In this document: in pieces, positions 16,794-24,828 of the stretch
How positions within the stretch are numbered: the stretch's first letter is position 1
Layout of the letters: every line of letters begins with the position of its first letter
Assembly (NCBI RefSeq): GCF_019093865.1
Contig: NZ_JABJXD010000001.1
Coordinates: 797,085 to 861,084, forward strand
Source: Lentibacillus saliphilus
GTDB lineage: Bacteria; Bacillota; Bacilli; Bacillales; Amphibacillaceae
Direction: 5' to 3'
DNA length: 64,000 nucleotides
Made by a program: the position numbers and the translations under genes
Notes under the pieces: model-generated
What the model was told of the DNA's origin: nothing
Seen by the model: the letters and a program-made list of their open reading frames with translations, nothing else
Databases searched by the model: none

Positions 16794-17078
16794 ATGGCTT
16801 ATTTTACATTTTCATGCCCTCAATGTGGGGAGTTTACAGAATGGCATACATCGTTGAAGGGAAAAAAAGACGTCGCTCATTGCCCAGAATGCGAGACGTT
16901 GTCTAAGCGGGTATTCCGTCCCCCTTTAACGTATCGCATGGATTCACGGGTCAAACAGACAATCGAGCAAGGGATGGAACCAAAGCTCGTCAAAAAAGAA
17001 AACATGGTCGGAACGCCTATTCAACAAGCCGTTCAATCGAAACCACGTTTATCAAGGCCTTGGCAAGCTGGTCAATAA
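16794..17078 (+). CDS. fmdB: FmdB-type zinc-ribbon protein
   Basis: A 94-residue protein with one four-Cys zinc ribbon: CPQC at about 9-12 and CPEC at about 30-33. The tail is basic and disordered-looking. This is the FmdB family, first described as a putative regulator of formamidase expression. It begins 12 nt after the fmdA stop, behind CGGAGGAG. The molecular role of the family is not established; it may be a regulator or a small metal-binding partner of the amidase. Confidence 0.85.
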   Translation: MAYFTFSCPQCGEFTEWHTSLKGKKDVAHCPECETLSKRVFRPPLTYRMDSRVKQTIEQGMEPKLVKKENMVGTPIQQAVQSKPRLSRPWQAGQ

Positions 17079-17089
17079 TGAAGCAAGAC

Positions 17090-17117
17090 GAAGGAGGTGT
17101 AGCCCTGCACCTCCTTC
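17090..17117. terminator. Bidirectional terminator after fmdB
   Basis: GAAGGAGGTG (17090-17099) pairs with CACCTCCTTC (17108-17117) around an 8-nt loop, between convergent genes. Confidence 0.8.
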
Positions 17118-17127
17118 ATCTTATAAA

Positions 17128-17427
17128 CTAACGAGGATCATTTTTTAATAAAGAAATAATGTCTTCAAAGCTTTGTTGTTGAGATTCGATAACAGCTTCA
17201 ATGTCCTGCAAAAGTTCATCAGGAATATGCCCTTCAGCAACCCCTTGCTTCTCCTGTGAACGGTCTTTACACAAAAGTAAATAAGTAAGAAGCATATTTA
17301 TCGTATGATTGTCCAAAACTATAAAGCTATTGCCAGTTTCACCACTATTCTCCTTAGCAGTCTCCAACTGATCAGATATATACTCACGCACCAATTGATC
17401 AAGGAGGACGTTACGATCCTGAGTCAT
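17128..17427 (-). CDS. Hypothetical protein in sporulation-like block
   Basis: A 99-residue acidic, mostly helical protein (MTQDRNVLLDQLVREYISDQ...) with no motif I recognise. It is coupled to the upstream 193-residue gene by a one-base overlap of stop and start. Its neighbours look like spore-surface genes, so a role in the sporangium is possible by association only. A terminator hairpin follows the stop. Confidence 0.7.
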   Translation of the reverse strand: MTQDRNVLLDQLVREYISDQLETAKENSGETGNSFIVLDNHTINMLLTYLLLCKDRSQEKQGVAEGHIPDELLQDIEAVIESQQQSFEDIISLLKNDPR

Positions 17428-18008
17428 TATGCGCCCCCTTTCTTCGGTACTTTTTCACTAACATTAATTTGATTCACTGCTGGTATACCTTCTTTTATCT
17501 CATCCCCATACGTAATCCCCTTTATACTACCCGCATAAGATTGTTGCGACTGCCACTTTACTTGAAAATTAGAAAATGCAATTGTTTCATGCGGCTTCAA
17601 TGTTTGCTGGTAAATTGGCCTTAGCCAATACGAATCATTATGATCGTGATCAGTAAATCGCTCCCATGCATCTGAAGGAATTCGATTTGTTTTTGAAACA
17701 TCATTTATATATTTCCCTGAGAAGTTGAACGGGGTATCTTTTGACAGCTGAATGCATATATGTGGATGTGTTATTGGATGGTCACTTACGTTCGTAATAT
17801 AGTAGGATGCCCAAATCAAATGATCTTTTGAACGCTCACGAGAAATGTGAATTGAATAGGTGAAATAACTCATTACGTTAGTTTGTTTTTTTGCATTACG
17901 CTCCGTGATCAATTGTTTGATATCATCCATGTATGCGTGTGATTGCTGTTGAAGGCGATTCATTTTTTCGTGTATGCTTTGGAAATCACTATTCTCCAAC
18001 CATATCAC
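17427..18008 (-). CDS. Hypothetical protein with beta-rich C-terminal half
   Basis: A 193-residue protein. The first 50 residues are helical and Gln rich. The rest alternates hydrophobic strands (SYFTYSIHISRER, DHLIWASYYITNVSD, HICIQLS, ETIAFSNFQVKWQ) and looks like an immunoglobulin-like sandwich. There is no signal peptide. It is co-transcribed with the 99-residue gene. I do not recognise the family. The position beside the VYDWV-type protein and the JAMM pair suggests a spore-associated role, which is inference. Confidence 0.7.
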   Translation of the reverse strand: MIWLENSDFQSIHEKMNRLQQQSHAYMDDIKQLITERNAKKQTNVMSYFTYSIHISRERSKDHLIWASYYITNVSDHPITHPHICIQLSKDTPFNFSGKYINDVSKTNRIPSDAWERFTDHDHNDSYWLRPIYQQTLKPHETIAFSNFQVKWQSQQSYAGSIKGITYGDEIKEGIPAVNQINVSEKVPKKGGA

Positions 18009-18091
18009 TCCCTCTTATGTTTGTTTTATTTATGTGCAAGACCCTCCCGCAATAAAAATACTCTAAGGTTCTTCCACACATCGATAAAAAT

Positions 18092-18117
18092 GAGAGAGAG
18101 GGAAAATACCTCTCTCC
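18092..18117 (-). terminator. Terminator of the VYDWV-protein gene
   Basis: GAGAGAGG pairs with CCTCTCTC around GAAAATA. On the minus strand it is followed by CATTTTTATC. Confidence 0.7.
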
Positions 18118-18134
18118 ATTGTTATGCGATAATG

Positions 18135-18779
18135 CTAGCCATTATTCCCTGTGCTCGGAGTAGGAAACATCATAGCACTTTGTGGCGGCATTGCATTTGG
18201 ACATGACGTTGGTAATGCTTCTCTCGGTTCACAATACTCAGCCTGGAATTCTACTGTAACTGGATACGTTGATTGAATGTTTTGGCATGCGGTGATTGAA
18301 AGGGTAATGCCGTTCAAAATAGGATCAGTCGCATCTGGCGTACCAGGTGTATTAACAAAGCTATCGATATTCGTAAATGATACTGCAACCTCTGTTCCTT
18401 CTGGTGCACTTAAAGCGACTTGTTCATAAGCGGTAAACGTTAGACCAGGAACTGTTGCTGTTATCCCACCTAGTAATGTTAACGTTAAAGAAAAGACAAA
18501 ATCCTTTTGTAATGTTACTTGCTGTAAAGATACAAGTTCGCCCTCTACCATGACATCCATATCTTCACGATTCGTCACAGTCACAGTACTAGCATCCTCA
18601 TCTACTTCAGCTGTTAAAGAAACGATATCTCCTATTGCAATTGGGGGTGTTAATCCTGGAAACGTAACACCAGGTAATGGCCCTACATTAAAACTATTTT
18701 GATTAAGCACCCAATCATATACCCTATCAACATTCATACATATCAATTCTTGCCCAACATTCAAATCATTTGCTTGCAT
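18135..18779 (-). CDS. Spore-surface-like protein with VYDWV motif
   Basis: A 214-residue protein starting at ATG 18779 (MQANDLNVGQ), 8 nt after GGAGGTG; 47 extra codons upstream are excluded. Near the N-terminus is CMNVDRVYDWVLNQNSF, a motif I associate with poorly characterised proteins of spore-forming Firmicutes. The remainder is Thr/Val rich and beta-like with a hydrophobic LTLTLLGGITATVPGLTF segment. It ends with a Pro/Asn/Gly-rich tail containing two Cys (YCEPREALPTSCPNAMPP). A CATACAAAT -10 box upstream suggests expression in the sporulating mother cell. Function is unknown; a coat or exosporium component is the best guess. Confidence 0.72.
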   Translation of the reverse strand: MQANDLNVGQELICMNVDRVYDWVLNQNSFNVGPLPGVTFPGLTPPIAIGDIVSLTAEVDEDASTVTVTNREDMDVMVEGELVSLQQVTLQKDFVFSLTLTLLGGITATVPGLTFTAYEQVALSAPEGTEVAVSFTNIDSFVNTPGTPDATDPILNGITLSITACQNIQSTYPVTVEFQAEYCEPREALPTSCPNAMPPQSAMMFPTPSTGNNG

Positions 18780-18880
18780 CTCGCAAACACCTCCATATAA
18801 TTTTATCTTGCTCTGCCAACATATGTGTTCCAAAAATAAAAGTATAGTAATAGAGCGGAATTGGAGCCGAATTCTCTTTA

Positions 18881-18889
18881 ATTTGTATG
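18881..18889 (-). promoter_or_regulatory. Possible sporulation (sigma-E-like) -10 element
   Basis: On the minus strand CATACAAAT lies about 100 nt upstream of the start at 18779. The matching -35 region (GATAC) is poor, so this is weaker than the divergent site at 19009-19036, which has the same -10 sequence. Confidence 0.4.
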
Positions 18890-19008
18890 TTTGTTCTATG
18901 ATTGTATCGTTCTTCATCATAGTTTTTCATAATTTAATAGTTTATGATCTTGATCATCTTGCACAGTAACAGATAAAGCCGAGCGCTTTTCTTCAAAAGC
19001 AACGAACA

Positions 19009-19036
19009 ATATTCTTCACATTATCCGCATACAAAT
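19009..19036 (+). promoter_or_regulatory. Sigma-E-like promoter of the coiled-coil/JAMM operon
   Basis: ATATT (19009-19013), a 14-bp spacer and CATACAAAT (19028-19036) match the mother-cell sigma-E pattern (ATATT, 13-15 bp, CATACAnT). It lies 105 nt before the start. Confidence 0.6.
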
Positions 19037-19140
19037 AAGAGTGAGCATAAGATGGACGATTGCTCAAATCGAAGCAAACTTGGCACATTTCAAATTGCAC
19101 ATCAATAGTATATTAATGTGCTGTCAAAGGGTGATGATTG

Positions 19141-19998
19141 ATGGAACGATATCAGTTATATAATAAACAGGACATCGATTTCTTAAATGAAGAACTAAAA
19201 ATCTATAAACGTATAGTAGATTCCTTAACCAATTCGCATACAAATAATAACGATCTTCAGATAAAAACTGAACTTGACCGTTTAAAAGAGCGTATGACAA
19301 TTTTTGAAGGAGAAATGAACACCATGAAAGACGTACAGGATGGAAACTTGGAGAATGACAAGAAGCATATCGTCGAACTCATTACTCAAATGGAGGACGT
19401 CCAAGAGGCTGTCAATCAATTAAAACGAGACAATGCGGTCATCTTAAATCAACTAAAACAAATCAATGATAAAATTACGGAGGAAGAAAAACAACAATTA
19501 AAAGAGGTTAAAGAGGGTACGTCGGACTTAAAGACTGATTTTGCGAGTGGGCAGTCGTCACAACAGCAAACACCTGTCCTTCCGCCTTCTAGCTTCAAAC
19601 AGTTGCAAAATCTGCTTCAAACGACAAATCAACCAAAAAAAGTGGTTTATCCAAAAAACAAGCAACACGCACCATCTGAACAAAAAGGGAAAAAAGCATC
19701 TTCTTTTCCTAATAGATTGGCGTCTCGGCCCTTGCCTATGTCTCCCCCTACAAGTGCGAGGCCACCAAAGAAACCAAATGAGAGCAAGGTTTCAGAGGTG
19801 AATTCAAGCAACGCTTTAAGTCATGTAACGATAGACAGCGATGTAAAAACTCACAGTGCTTTATCAGAACGTGCTTCAGAAAAACAGCTCCAGCAGGCTC
19901 ATTATGAAGAAAACCAAAGAAAAATAGAGACTAACGAAAAAGAGAACGCTCCTAAAAAAGAAAACACGTTTCTGTCTTTATTTCGACGGAAGGAATAG
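19141..19998 (+). CDS. Coiled-coil protein, probable sporulation gene
   Basis: A 285-residue protein from ATG 19141 behind AGGGTGA. Residues 1-140 form a long coiled coil rich in Glu, Lys, Gln and Leu. Residues 140-265 are low-complexity Pro/Ser/Lys/Gln (SSQQQTPVLPPSSFKQLQNL; LPMSPPTSARPPKKPNESK) and likely disordered. The last residues are KKENTFLSLFRRKE, a conserved-looking C-terminal peptide that could be a docking tail. The JAMM-domain gene starts one base after its stop. The sigma-E-like promoter suggests a mother-cell spore morphogenetic or coat role. I do not recognise a named family. Confidence 0.75.
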   Translation: MERYQLYNKQDIDFLNEELKIYKRIVDSLTNSHTNNNDLQIKTELDRLKERMTIFEGEMNTMKDVQDGNLENDKKHIVELITQMEDVQEAVNQLKRDNAVILNQLKQINDKITEEEKQQLKEVKEGTSDLKTDFASGQSSQQQTPVLPPSSFKQLQNLLQTTNQPKKVVYPKNKQHAPSEQKGKKASSFPNRLASRPLPMSPPTSARPPKKPNESKVSEVNSSNALSHVTIDSDVKTHSALSERASEKQLQQAHYEENQRKIETNEKENAPKKENTFLSLFRRKE

Positions 19999-19999
19999 T

Positions 20000-20413
20000 A
20001 TGTCAACACATCTCATCATTCCACATCCTATTTTCACAAGCATGATTGAGCATGGCGAAACACAGTTACCTTATGAATCATGTGGGCTACTAGCAGGAAG
20101 CGGCAATAAGGTTCTTTCGATATGGACACTGGAAAATGAGTTAAAGTCAAGCAGTCGTTTTTTCGTACACAAAAATGTTGTTGCAGACACATTACAGCAA
20201 ATTCATAAGTGCAAAGAACATGTGCTTGCGATCTATCATTCACACCCGAGTACCGCACCTATTCCTTCAAGCTATGATGTCTATCATCATACTGACGAAT
20301 CTGTGAAAATGGTAATTGTATCTCTTAAATCACAAGAACCACAGGTGAAATGTTTCGATATCAAACAGGATACGTATACAGAATGTACCATTTCAATAGA
20401 TCCTATTTATTGA
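20000..20413 (+). CDS. JAMM/MPN-domain metalloprotease-like protein
   Basis: A 137-residue single-domain Mov34/MPN protein. The catalytic JAMM set is complete: Glu26 in YESCGLL, His80 and His82 in HSHP, Ser90 and Asp93 in PSSYD, as expected for a zinc isopeptidase or CysO-type peptidase. No ThiF, MoaD or ubiquitin-like partner is nearby; the partner is a coiled-coil protein gene one base upstream. The pair shares a sigma-E-like promoter, so it may process a spore-coat or mother-cell protein. The substrate is unknown. Confidence 0.85.
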   Translation: MSTHLIIPHPIFTSMIEHGETQLPYESCGLLAGSGNKVLSIWTLENELKSSSRFFVHKNVVADTLQQIHKCKEHVLAIYHSHPSTAPIPSSYDVYHHTDESVKMVIVSLKSQEPQVKCFDIKQDTYTECTISIDPIY

Positions 20414-20472
20414 TACAAAATGGCTTATAACGATATGCTTTCATTGATAATCAATTTTTCAATGTATAACAA

Positions 20473-20518
20473 CACCGACTAAACACGAATCATTCGAATG
20501 ACGCCTGTTTAGTCGGTG
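20473..20518. terminator. Stem-loop between convergent genes
   Basis: CACCGACTAAACA (20473-20485) pairs with TGTTTAGTCGGTG (20506-20518), between the JAMM gene and the end of the B12 operon. The following T-run is poor. Confidence 0.6.
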
Positions 20519-20586
20519 GTATGTCTACAAATAGTAATTTCACGCTTCTTTGGATTGGATGAGACTGAAACATATAACTTTATTAT

Positions 20587-21297
20587 TTACAACCTATGAA
20601 ACCACGTTCCTGCTTTCTCAACAATTGCCCCCTCATGCAAAGCATCATAAAGAATCAAAAAACATGTCGCCGGGCCTGCAGACTGTTGAAAATCGATTGA
20701 AGCAGATCGCGCTACATATGGTGCTATGACTGAATCGAGTTGATTCAACTCATGCTGAATCCCCTTGGATCCAACAGGGATGACAGCATGAATGCCTTCA
20801 TTATGGCAGCACCAATTAAACAGCCAAAGTGGTGCGACCCCCTCATTTGTCAATACATCATTTCCGACTAACGGCTCTCCAATGAGAGCAACACACATAT
20901 CTTTTTGCTGTATGTTATCCGAAACATGATTAATAGACCGTTTACCGAGAACAGCTAAACCAAGGGCAGATTGGTAAAGCTTAAAGTTCGACTCCGTACT
21001 TCCTGTCACTGGTAAATCAGGTATATTGAGCTCGCGACAGCCACGTTCAATCCCTTTCTTCAAGCTGTCCCAAGCATCGTCCCCATTAAAATTATGGAGA
21101 AGAACTGAAAACGGCGTTGCACCAGCAGCGGCACATTCCATATATGCCACTCGAAAAGCAAAGTACGCAACAACTTCATAATCAACCTCAACATCATCAA
21201 ATGGCTTTCGCCCAATCGAACCGCTATTATCACAAGCGATAACGAGCTCTTCACCTTCTGATAACGCCGTCGTTAAAACGTCTCGATTCAAACGCAT
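20587..21297 (-). CDS. AIR-synthase-like ATP-binding protein, candidate alpha-ribazole kinase
   Basis: A 236-residue protein with PurM/ThiL/HypE-type N-terminal features: LVIACDNSGSIGRKP, the MECAAAGATPFSVLLHNF helix-strand, and the glycine/serine-rich TGSTESNF. It is the last gene of the B12 salvage operon. No cobT is present in the window. From memory, the Firmicutes CblS alpha-ribazole kinase substitutes for CobT during salvage and is encoded in such loci. I therefore suggest that activity, making alpha-ribazole-5'-phosphate for CobS. The fold call is fairly firm; the activity is inference. Confidence 0.6.
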   Translation of the reverse strand: MRLNRDVLTTALSEGEELVIACDNSGSIGRKPFDDVEVDYEVVAYFAFRVAYMECAAAGATPFSVLLHNFNGDDAWDSLKKGIERGCRELNIPDLPVTGSTESNFKLYQSALGLAVLGKRSINHVSDNIQQKDMCVALIGEPLVGNDVLTNEGVAPLWLFNWCCHNEGIHAVIPVGSKGIQHELNQLDSVIAPYVARSASIDFQQSAGPATCFLILYDALHEGAIVEKAGTWFHRL

Positions 21298-21338
21298 CCG
21301 CTAACCCCTTCTTTCTATATCACATGACCGCTTTTAAC

Positions 21339-21920
21339 TTACGAATCTTTCTTACTGCTCCGAAACACGCGTGCACTTCGAACATATTCCACGTCCCTTA
21401 CATCTAATCTAGCATTCACAACACGAGCGAGCGCAAAAAAATAGTCAGACAATCTATTTAAATATTTAAGTGTAACCGCTGATAGCGTTTCATCTTGTTT
21501 CGCTAACCGAACAACAAGTCGTTCAGCCCGTCGCGTAATCGTCCGAGCAATGTGCAAAGTAGCCGCCGGCTTTGAGCCACCCGGTAAAATGAAGCGTTCA
21601 ATAGCTGGTGCTTCCTCTGATAATACATCAATGCGCTTCTCCAAATGATCAATAGCCGCTTCCTCAAGCTTCAGAGGACGCCGTTCGGATACGCTAGCGA
21701 GATCTCCACCACAATCAAATAATTCATGTTGAATCGTTTCCAGATCTTGAAAAACATCGCGAAAACGATCATCATCAGCTAGTTCTGCGATCGCCTGACC
21801 AACAAAGCTGTTTAATTCATCGACAGTGCCATACGCCTCAACGCGTACATCATCTTTGTCAACACGTCCCCCGATAATAGCTGTTTGACCTTTATCCCCT
21901 GTTTTTGTGTACAATTTCAT
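21339..21920 (-). CDS. Cob(I)alamin adenosyltransferase, PduO type
   Basis: A 193-residue enzyme that transfers adenosyl from ATP to Co(I) corrinoid. Landmarks are YTKTGDKGQTAIIGGRV at the N-terminus, the ATP/corrinoid segment YGTVDELNSFVGQA, PGGSKPAATLHIARTITRRAER and LNRLSDYFFALAR. This is the YvqK/PduO family. It lies between the cobU-like gene and the AIR-synthase-like gene in the B12 operon and supplies the adenosylated intermediate for nucleotide-loop assembly. ATG 21920 has a GGAGGGG site upstream. Confidence 0.93.
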   Translation of the reverse strand: MKLYTKTGDKGQTAIIGGRVDKDDVRVEAYGTVDELNSFVGQAIAELADDDRFRDVFQDLETIQHELFDCGGDLASVSERRPLKLEEAAIDHLEKRIDVLSEEAPAIERFILPGGSKPAATLHIARTITRRAERLVVRLAKQDETLSAVTLKYLNRLSDYFFALARVVNARLDVRDVEYVRSARVFRSSKKDS

Positions 21921-22038
21921 TATGAACCCCTCCGTTTTTTTAAATATTTATAATCTCCTCATGCCGCTTTTTGAGGAGTAAGGGTGATACTCGTGTAAAT
22001 ATACGACGCATTCGTCAATACACTGATATCCTTTATAA

Positions 22039-22473
22039 TTATTTCAACCGTTTGCTCACACCGTACCAAATAAGATCAAACCGCTCACTCGCTTCGACCA
22101 AATCTTGATAGAACCAGCCGGTTAAATCACGCCATTGTCGATCGGCTTTTTCCATAGGGACGATCCCTTTTGAAATATCTGCTCCAATAACGATAACCAC
22201 TCTATTCGGCTCTGCTTTTTCCCAGTCAAGCCAACGTTGCAGCACGTCTTGGCCATATTGACGATCTGTCTCACCTCGCTGCACCCATTGCCACACCCAT
22301 TGTTCTACATCTGAGAGAACGATCAAATCGATAAAGTCTGAAATATGTTGCTCTAATAGATATGAGCCACCATCATGTGCTGAAATCCACTGATGAACTC
22401 TTGATTCGAGCATATAATGATTTTTTATCCACGCTGTTTTTCCGTTGTAAGCACCGCCTGTAACGACATGCAT
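22039..22473 (-). CDS. Degenerate CobU-family paralogue
   Basis: A 144-residue protein starting at ATG 22473 (MHVVTGGAYNGKTAWIKN) with AAGGAGG 8 nt upstream. It has a CobU-type P-loop (GGAYNGKT). The C-terminal signature is ISKGIVPMEKADRQWRDLTG followed by the usual ending SKRLK, as in adenosylcobinamide kinase/guanylyltransferase. It lacks the segment with the guanylyl-accepting His that the full-length cobU of this operon has (RIDRHRHDR), so it is about 50 residues shorter. It overlaps cobC by 49 nt. It may keep only kinase activity or act on another substrate. Confidence 0.8.
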   Translation of the reverse strand: MHVVTGGAYNGKTAWIKNHYMLESRVHQWISAHDGGSYLLEQHISDFIDLIVLSDVEQWVWQWVQRGETDRQYGQDVLQRWLDWEKAEPNRVVIVIGADISKGIVPMEKADRQWRDLTGWFYQDLVEASERFDLIWYGVSKRLK

Positions 22474-23051
22474 CGCTGTCGCCTCCTTAAGCCTTCTCTT
22501 GTCCATTCCAGACGATAGCCGCCATTGTTCGGAATCGTCCAATCAAAAAATGGCCGCTTCTCTGGCGCGAAGGATGTTAATAGATACCGCAGCACACCAC
22601 CATGTGTCACAATAGCTGCTTCATTGACGTTTCGCTCATTGATGCGTCCAACAATCACATCAACACCCCGTTGAACACGATCTGTAAATTCTGGAAAAGT
22701 TTCGCCACCATCAGGACGAGCAGTAAACGGGGCATCAAGCCATTTCTGATAAGAAGGCACATTTTTTAACGCATCATACCCGTGCCCTTCCCAATCGCCA
22801 AAGTTTATTTCTCTTAGCTCAGGTACGCTTTCGATGGGCATATCTGGGTACAAAAGACGTGCTGTATCGAGACAACGGCTTAAATCACTTGAGAATAGCA
22901 ACTCTGGCTCCTCTAAAGAGTGGTGCATCCTTTGAATCGCTCGTTTTCCTTCTGGACTCAAAGGTACATCGCCCCAGCCGTTATAAAGCTGCCTTTCATT
23001 TGCCACTGTCAGCCCGTGACGCCAAAATGTAAGAGCCACACGGTCAGCCAT
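22425..23051 (-). CDS. cobC: Histidine phosphatase, alpha-ribazole phosphatase type
   Basis: A 208-residue phosphoglycerate-mutase-like phosphatase. Catalytic residues are visible in WRHG (near 10), the second-half THGGVLR and the acid region FGDWEG. In this operon it should dephosphorylate adenosylcobalamin-5'-phosphate or alpha-ribazole-5'-phosphate. The start is ATG 23051 with GGAGG 8 nt upstream; the ATG at 23057 is too close to it. It overlaps cobS upstream by 43 nt and the degenerate cobU downstream, so this part of the operon is tightly packed. Confidence 0.85.
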   Translation of the reverse strand: MADRVALTFWRHGLTVANERQLYNGWGDVPLSPEGKRAIQRMHHSLEEPELLFSSDLSRCLDTARLLYPDMPIESVPELREINFGDWEGHGYDALKNVPSYQKWLDAPFTARPDGGETFPEFTDRVQRGVDVIVGRINERNVNEAAIVTHGGVLRYLLTSFAPEKRPFFDWTIPNNGGYRLEWTREGLRRRQRCMSLQAVLTTEKQRG

Positions 23052-23806
23052 AAGCATACCTCCGTTCCTTCTACTGCTGCCCCGACGACATCACCTGTTA
23101 TGCCCCCAAACGCAACCGAAATTCTGTTCTTCAGCCACCAGAATAACAGCAAGGTGATACCCCCCATAATGAGGATCGAAAGCAAAGCGCTAATATCCCA
23201 TAAACCAAGCACTAAAAGCAAAAGGCCGTACATAACGAGATAGCTCAACAACGTACTCGGTCGGGCTGCCTGCTGAAACAAATTGCCAAGTCCTTCTTCT
23301 TTTACAGCCGGAACACGAACGAGTATGAGCCCCATCATCATTCGTCCATAAAACGGAATCATAGCAACAAGCAGCCAAGTTATGTTTGTCGCCATAGAGA
23401 TCGTTTCATAAATGAATACGAATTTAGCCGTCAATAGAACGTTCACACTTAAAACACCAAATGCACCAATTCGTGGATCCTTCATAATTTCCAAGCGCTT
23501 TGCTCGGTCTCGATATGAAAAGAACGCATCGCCAACATCCATCCAGCCATCAAGATGAATCCCACCTGTGATGACAATCATAAACAGCCAAATAAAAAAT
23601 GTCACAGCAAGGGGCGAAAGAGGTGTCCAATCATGTAACAGAAAAGCCATGCTGCCATATAGCACACCAAATAAAAGGCCGAGTACCGGAAAAAGCCTTA
23701 TAGCCCGTTCGATGTGCGTGGTTGTCATTGGTACATTGCGATTGATTGGAATGACGCTAAAAAATTGCAACGTCAATATCATCCCGTTTATATAGCTTTT
23801 CATCAT
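23009..23806 (-). CDS. cobS: Adenosylcobinamide-GDP ribazoletransferase (cobalamin synthase)
   Basis: A 265-residue integral membrane enzyme that joins adenosylcobinamide-GDP to alpha-ribazole(-phosphate). It has about seven hydrophobic helices. The family motif is GGIHLDGWMDVGDAFFS (near residue 80), with DRAKRLEIMKDPRIGAFGV following and GGITGDVVGA near the C-terminus. AGGGG precedes ATG 23806. It follows a 437-bp intergenic space holding the CCGATT array that separates it from cobU. Confidence 0.93.
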   Translation of the reverse strand: MMKSYINGMILTLQFFSVIPINRNVPMTTTHIERAIRLFPVLGLLFGVLYGSMAFLLHDWTPLSPLAVTFFIWLFMIVITGGIHLDGWMDVGDAFFSYRDRAKRLEIMKDPRIGAFGVLSVNVLLTAKFVFIYETISMATNITWLLVAMIPFYGRMMMGLILVRVPAVKEEGLGNLFQQAARPSTLLSYLVMYGLLLLVLGLWDISALLSILIMGGITLLLFWWLKNRISVAFGGITGDVVGAAVEGTEVCLWLTVWLLHFGVTG

Positions 23807-23934
23807 GGACGCATCCCCTCGTATAATTTATTTTGGCGTTGATTTTACGTCAAATTAATCTGAAGCCTATTTTAAAAGACAATGCGTTTAACACCGTTGA
23901 CTTTCACTACAGGCGGGCGCTTTCTGCGGTTCTC

Positions 23935-24120
23935 GTCGATTCTTTTGTGAGGTCTGCCGATTTGAGCGCAATTCTTGCCGATTCTTTCGTGAGAATCCCC
24001 GATTTGAGCGCGATTCTTGCCGATTCTTTCGTGAGGTCCACCGATTCAGAAATGGTTCTTGCCGATTCTTGTGTGAGAGTCGCCGATTTCTCCTTGAGAT
24101 TCCCCGCCTTCCGTTTTAGG
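23935..24120 (+). repeat. 21-bp CCGATT array (array G, 8-9 units)
   Basis: Units starting at 23935, 23956, 23977, 23998, 24019, 24040, 24061, 24082 and 24103 each open with NCCGATT (first GTCGATT, last truncated to CCCGCC). The spacing is exactly 21 bp. Tails alternate between a CTTTCGTGAG type and a GAGCGC type, giving a 42-bp higher-order period. Frames on both strands stay open because 21 is divisible by 3. The array sits between cobU and cobS, so it should be transcribed with the operon. Confidence 0.9.
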
Positions 24121-24243
24121 TAACTCTGTATGGACATAATTTAGATGTCAAAGATTTGTCAGCAATCCCTAGAAAATCACTATATCTTATTGTAGTGTGC
24201 CTATTTCTTTTAACATATCCCGCACCCCTTGTTTCTCATTGCT

Positions 24244-24828
24244 TCAGCTGCCATTTCCCAGTGTGCCCTTCATTAACAATGGCACGCCGGATTCAACGGC
24301 ATACGCCTCAGTAGACACTTTGACCATGTGCTGGTGTAACTGACCAAGTATACGGGCATATATGTTGCTGATGTCATACGAGGAATGACCTCCATAAGAA
24401 ACATCATTTGACACGATGACGAGGGTATGGACGTGAGTACGAATATCTTCAATTCCACTAGCAATCCGATTAAAGACTTGTGTTTGATACAATTTGTCCT
24501 GCCATTTATCATGTTCACGAAATAATTCATTTGTTAACAGGAGCGTGAGACAGTCCAACAGCACAACACTCCCGGCTTCTATATGACGGATACTTGAGCC
24601 GATATCTTCTGGACATTCAAGTGTTCGCCACCTCACACCACTTCTTTCTCTGTCATGGCGATGGCGATCGATCCGGGTAGACATTTCCCCGTCAACACGA
24701 CGTGATGTTGCGAGATAGTAAAGTGGACGATCAGCCGCCCGACTCTGTTCCGCTGCACAGCGTTCCGCAAAGCTCGACTTCCCGCTTCTAGCACCACCTG
24801 AAATAAAGATTAAGTTGTTTTTTTCCAT
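24244..24828 (-). CDS. cobU: Adenosylcobinamide kinase/guanylyltransferase
   Basis: A 194-residue bifunctional enzyme that phosphorylates adenosylcobinamide and then forms adenosylcobinamide-GDP. The P-loop is GGARSGKS (11-18). The guanylyl-acceptor region RIDRHRHDRERSGVRWRTLE is intact, and the second nucleotide motif is VVLLDCLTLLLTN. The usual late VSNDVSYGG replaces the VSNEVG of other members. It overlaps cobD by 19 nt. It complements the shorter cobU paralogue downstream, which lacks the His region. Confidence 0.92.
   Translation of the reverse strand: MEKNNLIFISGGARSGKSSFAERCAAEQSRAADRPLYYLATSRRVDGEMSTRIDRHRHDRERSGVRWRTLECPEDIGSSIRHIEAGSVVLLDCLTLLLTNELFREHDKWQDKLYQTQVFNRIASGIEDIRTHVHTLVIVSNDVSYGGHSSYDISNIYARILGQLHQHMVKVSTEAYAVESGVPLLMKGTLGNGS

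Noticed and set aside
23833..24137. Frames of 76-96 codons through array G (ILADSFVR- or LTKESARI-type)
   Set aside because: They follow the 21-bp repeat on both strands, with no Shine-Dalgarno and no homologous protein known to me.
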